DNA of 64,000 nt from Trileptium ribeirensis (Eukaryota; Nematoda; Enoplea; Enoplida; Thoracostomopsidae): contig JASANE010019511.1 in assembly GCA_030248225.1 (NCBI GenBank), positions 1-64,000 of the forward strand, in the 5' to 3' direction. The position numbers and the translations under genes are program-made. The notes beneath the pieces are model-generated. The model was not told the DNA's origin and did not search any database. It saw only the letters and a list, made by a program, of their open reading frames with translations. Shown here one piece after another: positions 44,891 to 54,999 of the stretch; the first letter of the stretch is position 1, and every line of letters begins with the position of its first letter.

Positions 44891-45141
44891 CTGACGCTTT
44901 AACCTATTATGAAAGCAGGCCTGTGTCAGCGCCTGATTCTAGCTGATCCGATCATTTTCTATTTGAGCACCAGCTACGCACTGCAACTTTGTCAAATATC
45001 ATATTATAAATATGTGATTGGTGACTGAACCAATTCATTCAAATCGAAAATACAAACATATTTAAAATCTGGATCCGTTAAAACAACTACTGTAACATTT
45101 TGTAATATAAATGAAAAACAGAATTAAAGCACGTCTTGTAC

Positions 45142-45316
45142 TTGCGTGAACCGGAGTAACTGAATCTGAACCACGATTGGAAACATAATGGAAACATACT
45201 AAATCCTGACGTGGGTCCGCATTACACGGTTCCGGCGTTCGCTTTTGAGCAGTGATTTCCTTTCTCAGCGAATGAATGGCAACACATTGATTCTCTGCCT
45301 TTTGGTCCGACAAGTA
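45142..45316 (-). CDS. internal exon candidate (175 nt), probably extracellular
   Basis: The minus-strand acceptor ACATTTTAAATTGCAG precedes 45316 and donor GCAA|GTACAAG follows 45142. The frame is in phase zero: YLSDQKAENQCVAIHSLRKE, ITAQKRTPEPCNADPRQDLV and CFHYVSNRGSDSVTPVHA, then one base. The codon pattern is good, with three Cys and a mixed hydrophilic make-up. Its last base completes the first codon of the 41.2 kb exon, which begins a membrane helix. That would place this exon before the membrane, though topology is inferred. Family unknown. Confidence 0.6.
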
Positions 45317-45499
45317 CTGCAATTTAAAATGTATATAAATATATATAACTGTGGGTAAGCGATGGCTCCCGATTTTACTTAAAATTAAAATTAAAAACGC
45401 AGAGCTATATAAAACGATCTAAATATTATTACTAAACCTAAGTGCTCAAATATTAAACGTATTTCTAATAGATATATTAGATTCTAATAGCTTTTGTCA

Positions 45500-46420
45500 A
45501 TACTTGAACCAAACGACGGCGTTACAGTTATATATCGAAGGGGACAAATTTATCGACACTGCTCACGCCGATGACAAAACTATTGTCGCCGAAGCAATTG
45601 ATTAACTTCAGCAAATGCTAGATAGAACGTGTTCGCCCAGCCAATGTTCAACTACGGCTTATCATAAATGAAACAAAAACAAAGATTATGAGTAGCTGCA
45701 TTGACAACCCCACGGCTGTAAACACTATAGACACTTGTCCTTGCACACGGTAGTAAAATTTGCTGCATTGGAACCAAAATTAAGTGCAACGGGCTAAGTC
45801 GGCATTGATATCCGCTGAAGAATTGTTAAAAGGAGATCAACAGTACGTGGTTTATGCGGCCTTTGGTAGTCAAACAACATCTTACTTGTAACCAAGCTAG
45901 CAGTCCATAACGCGATAATAAGTCCAAGCCTGTTGCATGCCAACGAAACATCGCCAACTAAGAACGTAGTGTTGCGTAAATTGATGTCTTCAAAAATGAC
46001 TGCCGGCGAATAATCCTTGGTGCCATCCGGTTGGACAAAATCACGAATGACAAGGTTCGCAGAAGAACAGATCATTCTATCCTTCCAGTCGAAATTCTCA
46101 AGCAGAACTGACTACGTCTCGCGTGGCAGGGTTTGCGCACGCTATCGAAACTGTGGCGACTTCGATTACTCCTTGAAAAACATATGTCAAATTTGATTCG
46201 CTGTAGAGAACGGGCTCTCACGACGTGAAATCGACAAATCATTAACACCACTGAACCAATGTTCAGATGAATATAATATGCCCACTGCTGGTAAAACCCG
46301 TTGAAGCGCTATCAAAAACCGCTGCCGACAAAAAATGTGGAGAAGACAATCGTGAAGAGAAATTACAACCGTGGAACCAGGTGATTACCAGGTAAATAGA
46401 TTATGACAGTTTTGTGAATT
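45500..46420 (+). pseudogene. decayed non-LTR reverse transcriptase, C-terminal half
   Basis: In shifting plus frames: AHADDKTIVAE (the catalytic YADD block, here HADD) at about 45562, then ILGAIRLDKITNDKVRRRTD followed by HSILPVEILKQ, LRLAWQGLRTLSKLWR and LLLEKHMSNLI near 46010-46200. This order (R-ILG-x-R-x-D-x-x-TN-x-x-V-R) is the usual end of RTE-like and related LINE polymerases. It belongs to a different lineage from the CR1-like copies at 2-6 kb. Several stops and frameshifts are present, so it is dead. Confidence 0.65.
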
Positions 46421-46429
46421 TTATTGCAA

Positions 46430-47500
46430 ATCGTCATTTAAATTTTGAAAATCGATCGGTTCTTGAACCTTGTAAAAACGCACTTACATATGAATTTTCA
46501 AATCTACATTTGAATACCATTCTATCAAAAATTGCGTGAATGTCGATGGAAAAGGCCCAACAAAATTTGCAAATCTATATTTTAGTTGCTTTGGTTTAGC
46601 ATAGTTATAACAAGCTACTCCGCCTGAAAGTGTGGTGCTGGCAGCAAATGGTTTTCGCATCAATCCGAAATTTTGTCATCTCACGAGAAGTTACGGTATT
46701 TGGGTCTTATACCGTTATTATCGAATAATTCGGCAGCATAAGAGGCAACAAATTCATAAAAAAGGTTCAGGATACGTCAATCTTGGCAATTTTATGAATT
46801 GCTTGAGGGCCCGTTGTTCCTTGCTAGCACACCTGGAAACCTTGGGTCTAAAAACTTGGTAAAATCCATTGAAGTGTTACCAGAAGCCGCTGCAATTAGT
46901 TGTAACCTACAATCTACAATTAGCTATAAAATACCACAACTTCTGTAAGAAATGTGTACAGCGAATGTGAAAAAGAATCTTGAATTGATTATAAATTATA
47001 ATTTATTCTATTATCATTTTACTGGAATAAAGTCTACAGAACTAAAATCTATGTAGAATCAAATCGAATCGATTCAAATCAAAATTCTAGAATTATCGCA
47101 GAATCATTTCTACTTCTAATCATTTGGCGCCAAATTTTATTTAAATACAATTAAATCAAAATTATTGCAGAATTAAATGTATTGCTTATATTATAACAGA
47201 AATTATTCTGCTCGCAACTATTTGTTCAAGTTCGCATACCTTCGGCTAAATTTAAATCCGGAATAGCATTTATTCAAGACTTGGATTGATATTAGCCCTC
47301 ATATATACCATATAGAAATACACACCTCAAGGTATTTGCTGCATAAATTAGAACGAAAAAATTGTTCGAAATCTGGTGTATGGTGTCCAATAGCAACAAT
47401 GCTAAAATGTCACTAAATAAACCATTCTAAAATGTTTATGATTTGATAAATTGAAAATACCCTTTGACATCCATTGCTGTACAGATGATATAGACTAAGT
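46430..47500. other. no gene seen
   Basis: AT-rich. Around 47050-47230 there are repeated AGAATTATCGCAGAAT and AAATTATTGCAGAATTAAAT words, a weak internal repeat. Confidence 0.35.
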
Positions 47501-47504
47501 TGTG

Positions 47505-47800
47505 TTCACACGCTCAAACATTTAGCCCAAAATTTGAGCTCAAATTTAAATGTAATCTACCTAATAATGAAAGAAATGTTTCGGATTTTCTGCGTTGTTC
47601 TGTTAAAGTTTGAGCTCAAAATTTTTGCAAAATGTGCTCTGTGTTCCTGACAGGCTACTAAAGTAATATGCTACAAAATTTGGAACGGTGTTTGCACTTT
47701 CAGAATTCCTAAAAATGCAAAGAAATTCTTTCAAGTTTTGATCAAAATTTCAGTTCAAATCTTTTAAACTCAAATTTTAAGCACCTTAAACGCCGCTTCT
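47505..47800. mobile_element. possible AT-rich MITE with TGTGTTCACACGCTC left end
   Basis: GTTGTGTTCACACGCTCAAA starts a stretch rich in TTTGAGCTCAAA palindromes (47535, 47610), ending near CACCTTAAACGCCGC at 47783. The right terminal repeat is uncertain. Confidence 0.3.
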
Positions 47801-48044
47801 CTATACGATCATACAGAAGTGGACGTCGGTTGTACACTAAAACGATTTAAATAGCTCATGAGCTAAAACATTAGAAGAAAATGAATTATTTAAAGCACGT
47901 TGACTCGCTGTACAGAGGACAGAAGACACCAATGATGCTCGAATACCTCACTAATGCCGTGTTATAATAAAACGGTTGCCAGGAGACGGCACTGAACTGC
48001 GACTTTGTGTCTGAATATTTTATCTCGTTCATTGGTTATATAAC

Positions 48045-48201
48045 ATATGCTGATGGACCATGGTCTGTGTCATATAACAAAAACCAAAGAGCTGCAAGGA
48101 TAGAATATATCTTGGAATCATAACCGGCATATATTTGGGAAATTTCTTTGGCGACAAAGGCAAGTTTGAAACATGAACCAACAATTCCGCAATGTTTGCT
48201 T
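48045..48201 (-). CDS. exon candidate (157 nt)
   Basis: A very strong pyrimidine tract and acceptor (TTCTTGTCATTTTTCATCCG then CTCAAAG) precede 48201 on the minus strand. After one base the frame reads SKHCGIVGSCFKLAFVAKEI, SQIYAGYDSKIYSILAALWF and LLYDTDHGPSAY. Donor TAT|GTTATA at 48044 is weak. If used, the exon ends on a codon boundary and joins the 45.3 kb exon in phase. A second frame (48029-48259) is also open, so the frame is not certain. Confidence 0.4.
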
Positions 48202-48721
48202 CTTTGAGCGGATGAAAAATGACAAGAACAGGCGGCACCCTTTTATCCGAACCGGGCATAAGTTTGTATTTCAGTGTTTAAAGTATGTATAGTCTGTTTC
48301 TAATGCCTCAGAAAGCTGTTATACAGGTACATCCGACGTAACTTTTCCAGCTCAAAGTCTATTTCTGTTATAATATTATGAATATGTATGCGTTAACACA
48401 CATTTCGTAAACTTTACACTCCAATTTGACGAGACAGCGCAAATTATTGTGAAACAAGGGTTGTCATTTTTTAATGTTACCCACCAGTTATTCCAAACTT
48501 GGTACTGAACCCATTCATTTGAGAAGTGATAGAAATACCTAACGTGCTTAAAGCGCGATACTATGTTACATTTTGACCAGGATTCTAGCGTGTCTTAATA
48601 TTCAATCCGTTAAGGCTTAAGCTAGTTTGTCTATAATATCATGTAAGTTTGATAAAAAAGATGGTATGGCACCGCGTCGAATCTGGGTTGTTTAATCGTA
48701 AGCAACGTACGCAAACCGCTG

Positions 48722-48915
48722 GGCCAGGGCCGTAGGCAGGGCAACTAACTTGGAGAGGGCGACATCGAAAAATTTCAAGAGGGCGGGGCTAGAATTTAAG
48801 TGTATATAAGTAGAAAAATATATGTGGCAGCTCTTAATAGCAGCATAAGGGCTAAATTTGCAGCAGGGAAGACTGAGCCCCCATTGTCAACACCGCGACT
48901 ATGGGCCTGCAGTCA
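48722..48915. mobile_element. short GC-edged element
   Basis: GGGCCGTAGGCAGGGCAACT at the left and CCGCGACTATGGGCCTGCAG at the right give imperfect inverted ends. The interior has GGCGGGGCTAG and an AT stretch. No coding capacity is seen. Confidence 0.35.
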
Positions 48916-48999
48916 GCTATCTAGAAGCGGTTGCCAAGGTCCTTAAGGACCTTCACAAAGCGAGCGAATAATCACTCACGTCCAAACATACTTCCCTGA

Positions 49000-50850
49000 A
49001 TTAAAAGACAATTAACAGAACATGTCGCAAAAATGGGCTGCTGCCTGTCGGTAACGTTGGGCTTGTAGGCTAAAAAATGTCGATATACAAGCCACAGATT
49101 TATTGTCTGTTTTCAGCATAAAATTTGCCTAATTAAAGTTGCCAGGTAGTGTAAGCCCTATCCTACCTACCGTGTAACATTTGCGCACTGTTCTTATAGA
49201 AGACATAAAAAGTAATTTATACTGGGCGTTTCTCATTGTACTAACGTAGTAAAAATGTGGAGTTGTACGCTAAGCATACGGAAATCATGTATTTCTCGTA
49301 AACAAATCGTTAGTCTTTACAAACGTCATGGTTCAAACTACTTATGAATGGTATTAGGCTTAACCCCAGTTCATCACCGTTCAGTAGCTGTGTTATTTTG
49401 ATTCATGTTTTACAGCACTTTCTGTTGCTATATTTTTCGATTTTGAAGTGCATTTTATGTATTAGGATTATAGCCGGAAAATTTTATCTGCGCTGGGGTC
49501 AACAACTTATTGTAGAGATTGAATCAGGTGATAGATCTGATGGTTGAAAGTTAAAAAATTTTGCAATCAAATTTGGAGGAATAGAGCGATACCAATCCAA
49601 TCTTGGAAGTCACAGCCTTTCAATTCCCACCGTGGTGATAATGCTGCTGTGCATAAACTGGTGAATCAAATTCTTCAGAGGTAGGATATATCAGCATTGC
49701 CACAGTTTTCGGCAAAATTAACTCAACGCCGAATAAGCAAAATAATAAGCTTTCGAGTGACTTTCAAATCTAATTAGGTTGCCATTGAACTTTATAATAA
49801 TGTTTGCTACGCACACTGTTAAATTGATACTTCCTTCCAATTAGGCTTAGGTCGGGCATTACCATATGTTTCGCCTAAAATTAAAGTTAGATCAGATCAG
49901 AAATGTTTGTTACACAAGTTTCACTCCTAACATACATGCAATGTGTAGTAACGAACCTGTAAGCCCCTTTCATTGCGAATCCGGTAAATTAACTTTAGCG
50001 TTACACGGCTTCAGACATTATCTCACCCGTATGTATTCAGACTTCTGCTATAGGGGGAGCGAGCCAAATTCAGCAGAGGGCAAGGCAACTTTAGGAGGTG
50101 CAAAATTTCTTAGGTTTATAAAATGTTCCATATCATAAAATTGATCCAGCCTTTGTATAAGTCAAAAATCAAAGAAAATATCTGTTTAGTAAAAATCAAG
50201 TGTTAAGCATACTTGTTTGTTAGTTAGAAATGAAATATCACTTTAGAGTTTACCAATATATATACTGATATTTTTCAACTGTTTTCACAGTGAGCGGAAA
50301 GAAAACAATCTCAACGGTGTGTCAATTCTTACTGAAAAAAACTAGAAAAACCCGTAAGGAACGTCACAACCTGACACAAAATATAACATGTTTTAAAGCT
50401 ATCTTGGGTTTGCTAGTTCTTTTTGATGAAAAGGCAGTTTTCATTTTCTATCAACCAAATTTACACGCCGTTTTATCAACAAAACCTATCTCATCAATCC
50501 CAACTAACGATATAAAACTGTGCCATACAGAATTTATGTAATCAAGATATAACCATCTTATACACGGTGAGATGAACAATAAACATTATTACTTAACCAG
50601 AATATATTATCCATATGCGGCTGATTAACCCTTACAATGTCATATCGAGAAGATGATTGAATGCCAAAAGGTTACATTGGCCCACATGATTATGGCAACT
50701 TAAATTCGAACAGCTTTTGTATAATAGCATCATAATATATTTTTTATGTTTTCAGTTAAGGTAAACATAGATGGAAAATCTCAATATGTTTCAAGTTTGT
50801 CAAAATTGGAAGTTAACACCCAAAGGGTTCATTTAGTCGTTTTAAGAGTA
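49000..50850. other. no convincing gene
   Basis: AT-rich. Plus-strand frames at 49866-50138 and 50290-50541 are within chance length and lack splice support. Confidence 0.35.
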
Positions 50851-50862
50851 ATATAATACTGT

Positions 50863-51175
50863 GTGATGAAAAGATGTGCTGCCCGCCTTAGCTGTCTGCT
50901 TGGTTTCCGCATATCGAGTTGCGAGCATGTCTTGAACAAGAATCCAGAGAGTGGCTTTCTCGACATTAGGGAAGTATTGCAGGAAACACCTTTTCGAGCA
51001 CATCTACAGCGAGCGAATATGGATATTTGGCCAGGAACTGTCGCAATTGCAGGACAAAATAGCATACACAAACCTGATGCTGTATGTATATATATATATA
51101 GAGAAATTGCAGATAATCGAGAGAAACTTTGTGGAAAACCTGATCAAACATTTTTTCCTTATTTCTGAGCCATGA
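50863..51175 (+). pseudogene. coding-like plus-strand remnant
   Basis: Two overlapping plus frames contain protein-like stretches, for example RKHLFEHIYSERIWIFGQEL then SQLQDKIAYTNLML, a heptad-like pattern. A TATATATATA run follows, then EKLQIIERNFVENLIKH. The pieces change frame and no clean start or splice pair exists, so a decayed gene or retro-copy is more likely than a working exon. Confidence 0.3.
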
Positions 51176-51227
51176 TGACAAATTTTGCATTAAAATCAGC
51201 AATATCCGTCATTGCGATTCAGTGTAA

Positions 51228-51677
51228 CTAAGAGTGCATTAGGGTAGAGTATGACACTTCCCTGTACTCTAATGTTAGCCTGTGCTTGATGACGTGGGCG
51301 TTGTCGGCCTGACCATCCCCTCCCTCTTTTGTGGGCGGGTCGTAATGAACAGACACGTCCCCGTTTTGTGAGGGCTAGCGCTGACCCCTCTCATGTTGTG
51401 GGGGTAGGTCGGATCCCGCCAGTTTTGAGGCGCTGCTTATAAACCGACCCCCTTCATTTTGTATAGAGGGTAGGCCGGACCATGCCAGTTTTGAGGTGGC
51501 TGCTTATAAACAGATCTCCTTAATTTTGCGGGGGGTAGGTCGGACCCTCCAAAAACGGGGGGGGTCTGTGCATGACGACACGCCCCCAGAAATGGGGGGG
51601 TCAGGGCGACAACACCAGTGTCATCGAACATTAGAGTGCAGGGATGTGTAATACTCTTCCATAATGCACTCTTGATG
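51228..51677. mobile_element. non-autonomous element with 47-base terminal inverted repeats
   Basis: The left end AAGAGTGCATTAGGGTAGAG (continuing to TCTAATGTT) is matched by the reverse complement of the right end, AAGAGTGCATTATGGAAGAG, over about 47 bases with few mismatches. The interior is GC-rich and carries a repeat of about 80 bases: GGTCGGATCCCGCCAGTTTT, then GAGGCGCTGCTTATAAACCG, and a second copy with GGCCGGACCATGCCAGTTTT. The partial copy at 12937 confirms the family. No transposase is present. Confidence 0.75.
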
Positions 51678-51857
51678 TAATAAGTCAGCGTAATAGGCGT
51701 TTTTGTTATAGCCAGCAGTGACGCTTCAACAATCTTGTAAAGGTCAGACGATAATCGTAGTATATAATATAAACTGTGATAAATAATTCAGTATTGCTTC
51801 TAAAAACCACAATCGTTCTTAGTACATCATCAAAGCACACGTGTGCCATGAAAAAAA

Positions 51858-52103
51858 TCAAATGAACGTAACAGCTAAATTAGACTTGATATATTCAGCT
51901 TCTAAATTAAGAGGGGATCGGTTTGGACCTGCGGGATGGTCCGAGCCGCTGTGGTCCGGACTACTGAAATTTGAACGGTAGCATCTATACCCCCACCCAC
52001 ACTTACTTAAACAAACCGTATTACGTATGACCTCACTTATTATGAAAAGGCCTCCACTTCTGTGAACCCCAATCAGCAATTCGCATAGAATACTGTGACA
52101 CAA
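51858..52103 (-). CDS. weak exon candidate
   Basis: A possible minus-strand exon of about 65 bases near 52007-52073 reads SGGLFIISEVIRNTVCL between GGGGTTCACAG and TTTAA|GTAAGT. The donor is good and the acceptor is only fair. Isolated and unconfirmed. Confidence 0.25.
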   Translation of the reverse strand: MCHSILCELLIGVHRSGGLFIISEVIRNTVCLSKCGWGYRCYRSNFSSPDHSGSDHPAGPNRSPLNLEAEYIKSNLAVTFI

Positions 52104-52673
52104 AATGCGTTTTCGTGTTTTGAAATTCAGTTACTAGTAAACAGGTGAAATATTAATTGAACTTCGAAAAACAACTATAATTCATTAACGGAGTGGGATG
52201 GAGATGCGGTAGAATTTTTCTATTGGTGCTGTTAAGAATATTTGTATTTCAGTGTAAGCATTAGTATATCCAGACTACTTTGTGATTATCTGATGCCCAG
52301 CAAAACTTTTCAGGCTAAGATTATAGTCCAAACTTTGAATCAATTGCCAGTAGTGCTGTAAAGCAAAGCACTCATCTAACTTAACTTTTTGCGATGTAAG
52401 TGAATTCTAGACGGCTTAGCACGAAATAATCCTAGAAACCGTTCATGCGGAAAAATTAGGGACAACTAGCTTTAAATTTTAGTGCTTAAGAAGTGCAGTA
52501 TTAAACCAACCTTGGTATGGCTGGATCGATTTGGTTCAAAATTTGCAGCCTTCAAATCAATGGTTGGCTGCCTGGTATTGATGTTGATTGATATTAGATT
52601 TCAGTATGGTTTTCTTAATCAGCAGGATTAAACTAACTTGTCATGTTAAAATCTGCGCTAAATTTTTACTTTT

Positions 52674-53885
52674 TTAAGTATTATCGTAGGTTGTTACGAA
52701 TCGTGTAAACAAATTTTGAATGCTTAATATACCTGTAGCCTCAAATTTCAGTGCGCCTATATTGTGTTCGAAGCCCTTTATAAACCAGGCAAACGATAAA
52801 ATATTGGCTGAAAATATACGTAAGATAAATTGTTTTATCCGTAGTTGGTAAGTAATTGTACCAGTTTCATGATGTCTTAAGCAGCAATAACCAATGCTGT
52901 TAAGCAAAGATCCGACTTTCAATACAGTATTAAGACTAAATCTGTTCGCGATTTTGAAAATCTTTTGACTCAAGTTAGGTTTTATAAACAAATTGAAGAA
53001 CAGTAATAAACCATACATCTGCCGGTTTGTCATTCTTCTCATCAAGAAAACTGTGAGGCTAAAGGTACTTGGTTGAGCTACAGCTATAAAGCTGCAAACA
53101 ATCACTCCCAACGCGAGTTTTGCTGAACGATTCGTGTCAATGTCCGATGGTTTAACATCGCATAAGCCTTCTAGCATTCGTGAGCTACTTGTGGCTCTCT
53201 GTCGCTTTTTAGCGTATATCGTGTCAATGTCCGATGGTTTAACATCGCATAAGCCTTCTAGCATTCGTGAGCTACTTGTGGCTCTCTGTCGCTTTTTAGC
53301 GTATATCGTGTCAATGTCCGATGGTTTAACATCGCATAAGCCTTCTAGCATTCGTGAGCTACTTGTGGCTCTCTGTCGCTTTTTAGCGTATATCGTGTCA
53401 ATGTCCGATGGTTTGACGTCGCATAAGCCTTCTAGCATTCGTGAGCTACTTATGGCTCTCTGTCGCTTTTTAGCGTATATCGTGTCAATGTCCGATGGTT
53501 TAACATCGCATAAGCCTTCTAGCATTCGTGAGCTACTTGTGGCTCTCTGTCGCTTTTTAGCGTATATCGTGTCAATGTCCGATGGTTTAACATCGCATAA
53601 GCCTTCTAGCATTCGTGAGCTACTTGTGGCTCTCTGTCGCTTTTTAGCGTATATCGTGTCAATGTCCGATGGTTTGACGTCGCATAAGCCTTCTAGCATT
53701 CGTGAGCTACTTATGGCTCTCTGTCGCTTTTTAGCGTATATCGTGTCAATGTCCGATGGTTTAACATCGCATAAGCCTTCTAAGCATTCGTGAGCTACTT
53801 GTGGCTCTCTGTCGCTTTTTAGCGTATATAGTTGACGCAGGTTGACAATAATTGCTGTCATCCTAATAAGACGGTGTAAATTGTT
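52674..53885 (-). CDS. rhodopsin-like GPCR TM6-TM7 exon with 29-aa repeats (possibly pseudogene)
   Basis: A minus-strand acceptor, CTAATTTTATTTTAATAG, precedes 53885, and the frame is open to 52674. It starts NNLHRLIRMTAIIVNLRQLY, then has eight 29-residue units (AKKRQRATSSSRMLEGLCDV then KPSDIDTIY). Next comes KLALGVIVCSFIAVAQPSTF, which fits helix 6 with F-x-x-C-W-x-P changed to F-I-A-V-A-Q-P. GLLLFFNLFIKPNLSQKIFK then fits helix 7, with NPxxY changed to KPNLS. A Leu/Ile-rich tail follows. The repeats would lie in the third intracellular loop. The first unit is read in another frame for 16 codons and is restored by an extra base near 53782. The altered motifs and frame slip suggest decay. 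The family call rests on pattern only. Confidence 0.45.
   Translation of the reverse strand, partial: NNLHRLIRMTAIIVNLRQLYTLKSDREPQVAHECLEGLCDVKPSDIDTIYAKKRQRAISSSRMLEGLCDVKPSDIDTIYAKKRQRATSSSRMLEGLCDVKPSDIDTIYAKKRQRATSSSRMLEGLCDVKPSDIDTIYAKKRQRAISSSRMLEGLCDVKPSDIDTIYAKKRQRATSSSRMLEGLCDVKPSDIDTIYAKKRQRATSSSRMLEGLCDVKPSDIDTIYAKKRQRATSSSRMLEGLCDVKPSDIDTNRSAKLALGVIVCSFIAVAQPSTFSLTVFLMRRMTNRQMYGLLLFFNLFIKPNLSQKIFKIANRFSLNTVLKVGSLLNSIGYCCLRHHETGTITYQLRIKQFILRIFSANILSFAWFIKGFEHNIGALKFEATGILSIQNLFTRFVTTYDNT
53134..53830. repeat. 87-base minisatellite, eight units
   Basis: Units start at 53134, 53221, 53308, 53395, 53482, 53569, 53656 and 53743, each GTGTCAATGTCCGATGGTTT and on. Units four and seven share two variants (GTTTGACGTCGC and ACTTATGGCTC), while the others read GTTTAACATCGC and ACTTGTGG. 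The last unit has one extra base. The period is a multiple of three, so both strands stay open. The plus-strand frame is a shadow of the minus-strand one. Confidence 0.95.
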
Positions 53886-54239
53886 CTATTAAAATAAAAT
53901 TAGAATGATGTCGTTCGGCCGACGGTCTCAGCGCTACACCTAGTTTAGTGTTTCCTTATGTCATGAATTGATTTAATAAATTCTCACAGAATAAAATGTC
54001 TTAAAACAATACTTGAACATATTAACTTGTGACCGTTGGGTAGGAAGTTCTAGGTGGTCAAGTCAAAAGTCAATTCATCCCCTGCTGCTGTGTCATTAAG
54101 CGTTTGACGTTCATGTGATAGCTCCGCATTAAAATCCGCTTAGAAACGCGGCTTCAGACTGCAAATGGGAGCCTTGGATATTCCAAACATAATTGGCTCT
54201 CCAGATGATGATTACTGCTTACAAATTCACCGCTCTGAT

Positions 54240-54560
54240 CTAGAGACAGTATCGGGTACAAATTTTCAGACCCGAACCTGCCCGACCACTCAATTCGTAG
54301 ACCCAATACGGCCGACATGCAGTCTCTCAAGAACCAAATTCTTTAGTGGAGGACTAAATGTTGGGATTGAAAACAGTAAAAGATGCTTAAAAATATCCGT
54401 TCGCGAAAATTTTAGGGTGAGATTGTATAAAATTCTGTTCTGCGCGCAGATAGAACATTATTTGTCGAGATTAATTGGGTTATAGTTGGACTCGAATTCC
54501 ACCCGGCGACCCGAATAAGGTGTATGACCAGACCCGACACAACCAGAACCGAACCAACTG
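54240..54560. mobile_element. CCGACC-rich element fragment
   Basis: CAGACCCGAACCTGCCCGAC, then further on CACCCGGCGACCCGAATAAG and CCAGACCCGACACAACCAGA. The GC-rich words flank an AT-rich middle and resemble 41325-41455. Probably an end piece of a DNA transposon. Confidence 0.3.
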
Positions 54561-54699
54561 CGGGCGCTATTCCAAACAGCTATTTTTATGGAAATATACT
54601 GTACATGACCGATAAATAACACAACATTGCAATGCGGCGTATTCAGTATTGGATAAAGAGCGATGACACCTTTTAGGTCTTTAGTAAAAATTTAATGAA

Positions 54700-54990
54700 A
54701 ATTATAGATTCGGCCCAAGTAGCCCTAAGGGCGAAAAAAATGCAGGCCATGCCGTTCTCGATATACTAAGGCTAAGTCTTAGCCTTAGCCTAAGCTATGG
54801 TCCTTATATGAGACATACACTAAGCCTAAGCTTAAGTCGGTGGCTACCGCCCCTGAACCTCCCGCGCTAGGCTGTTCTTTTTCCGAACATTATAACGTGT
54901 CGCCCATCAGGGTTACTTGGGCCATAGTTTCTATAGAACTTATGCGACGCGAACTCTGCGCCGCAACGTGGATAACGTTCCAAAAAATGT
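54700..54990 (-). repeat. dispersed CTTAGG-rich repeat, inverted relative to 6.9 kb
   Basis: On the minus strand it has GGGAGGTTCAGGGGCGGTAG, CTTAAGCTTAGGCTTAGTGT, CTCATATAAGG and TATCGAGAACGGCATGG. This is the same order as 6895-7110. The plus-strand frame over it is not a gene. Confidence 0.6.
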
Positions 54991-54999
54991 CACCCTCAA

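Noticed and set aside
53134..53793. 219-codon plus-strand frame over the minisatellite
   Set aside because: It exists only because the 87-base unit lacks stops on that strand. The flanking receptor-like sequence is on the minus strand.
53134..53830. Regular repeat resembling a CRISPR array
   Set aside because: Units are contiguous with no unique spacers, and the DNA is eukaryotic.
54770..54840. TTAGGC-like words as an internal telomere track
   Set aside because: Only a few scattered words on both strands, within a dispersed repeat shared with 6.9 kb.
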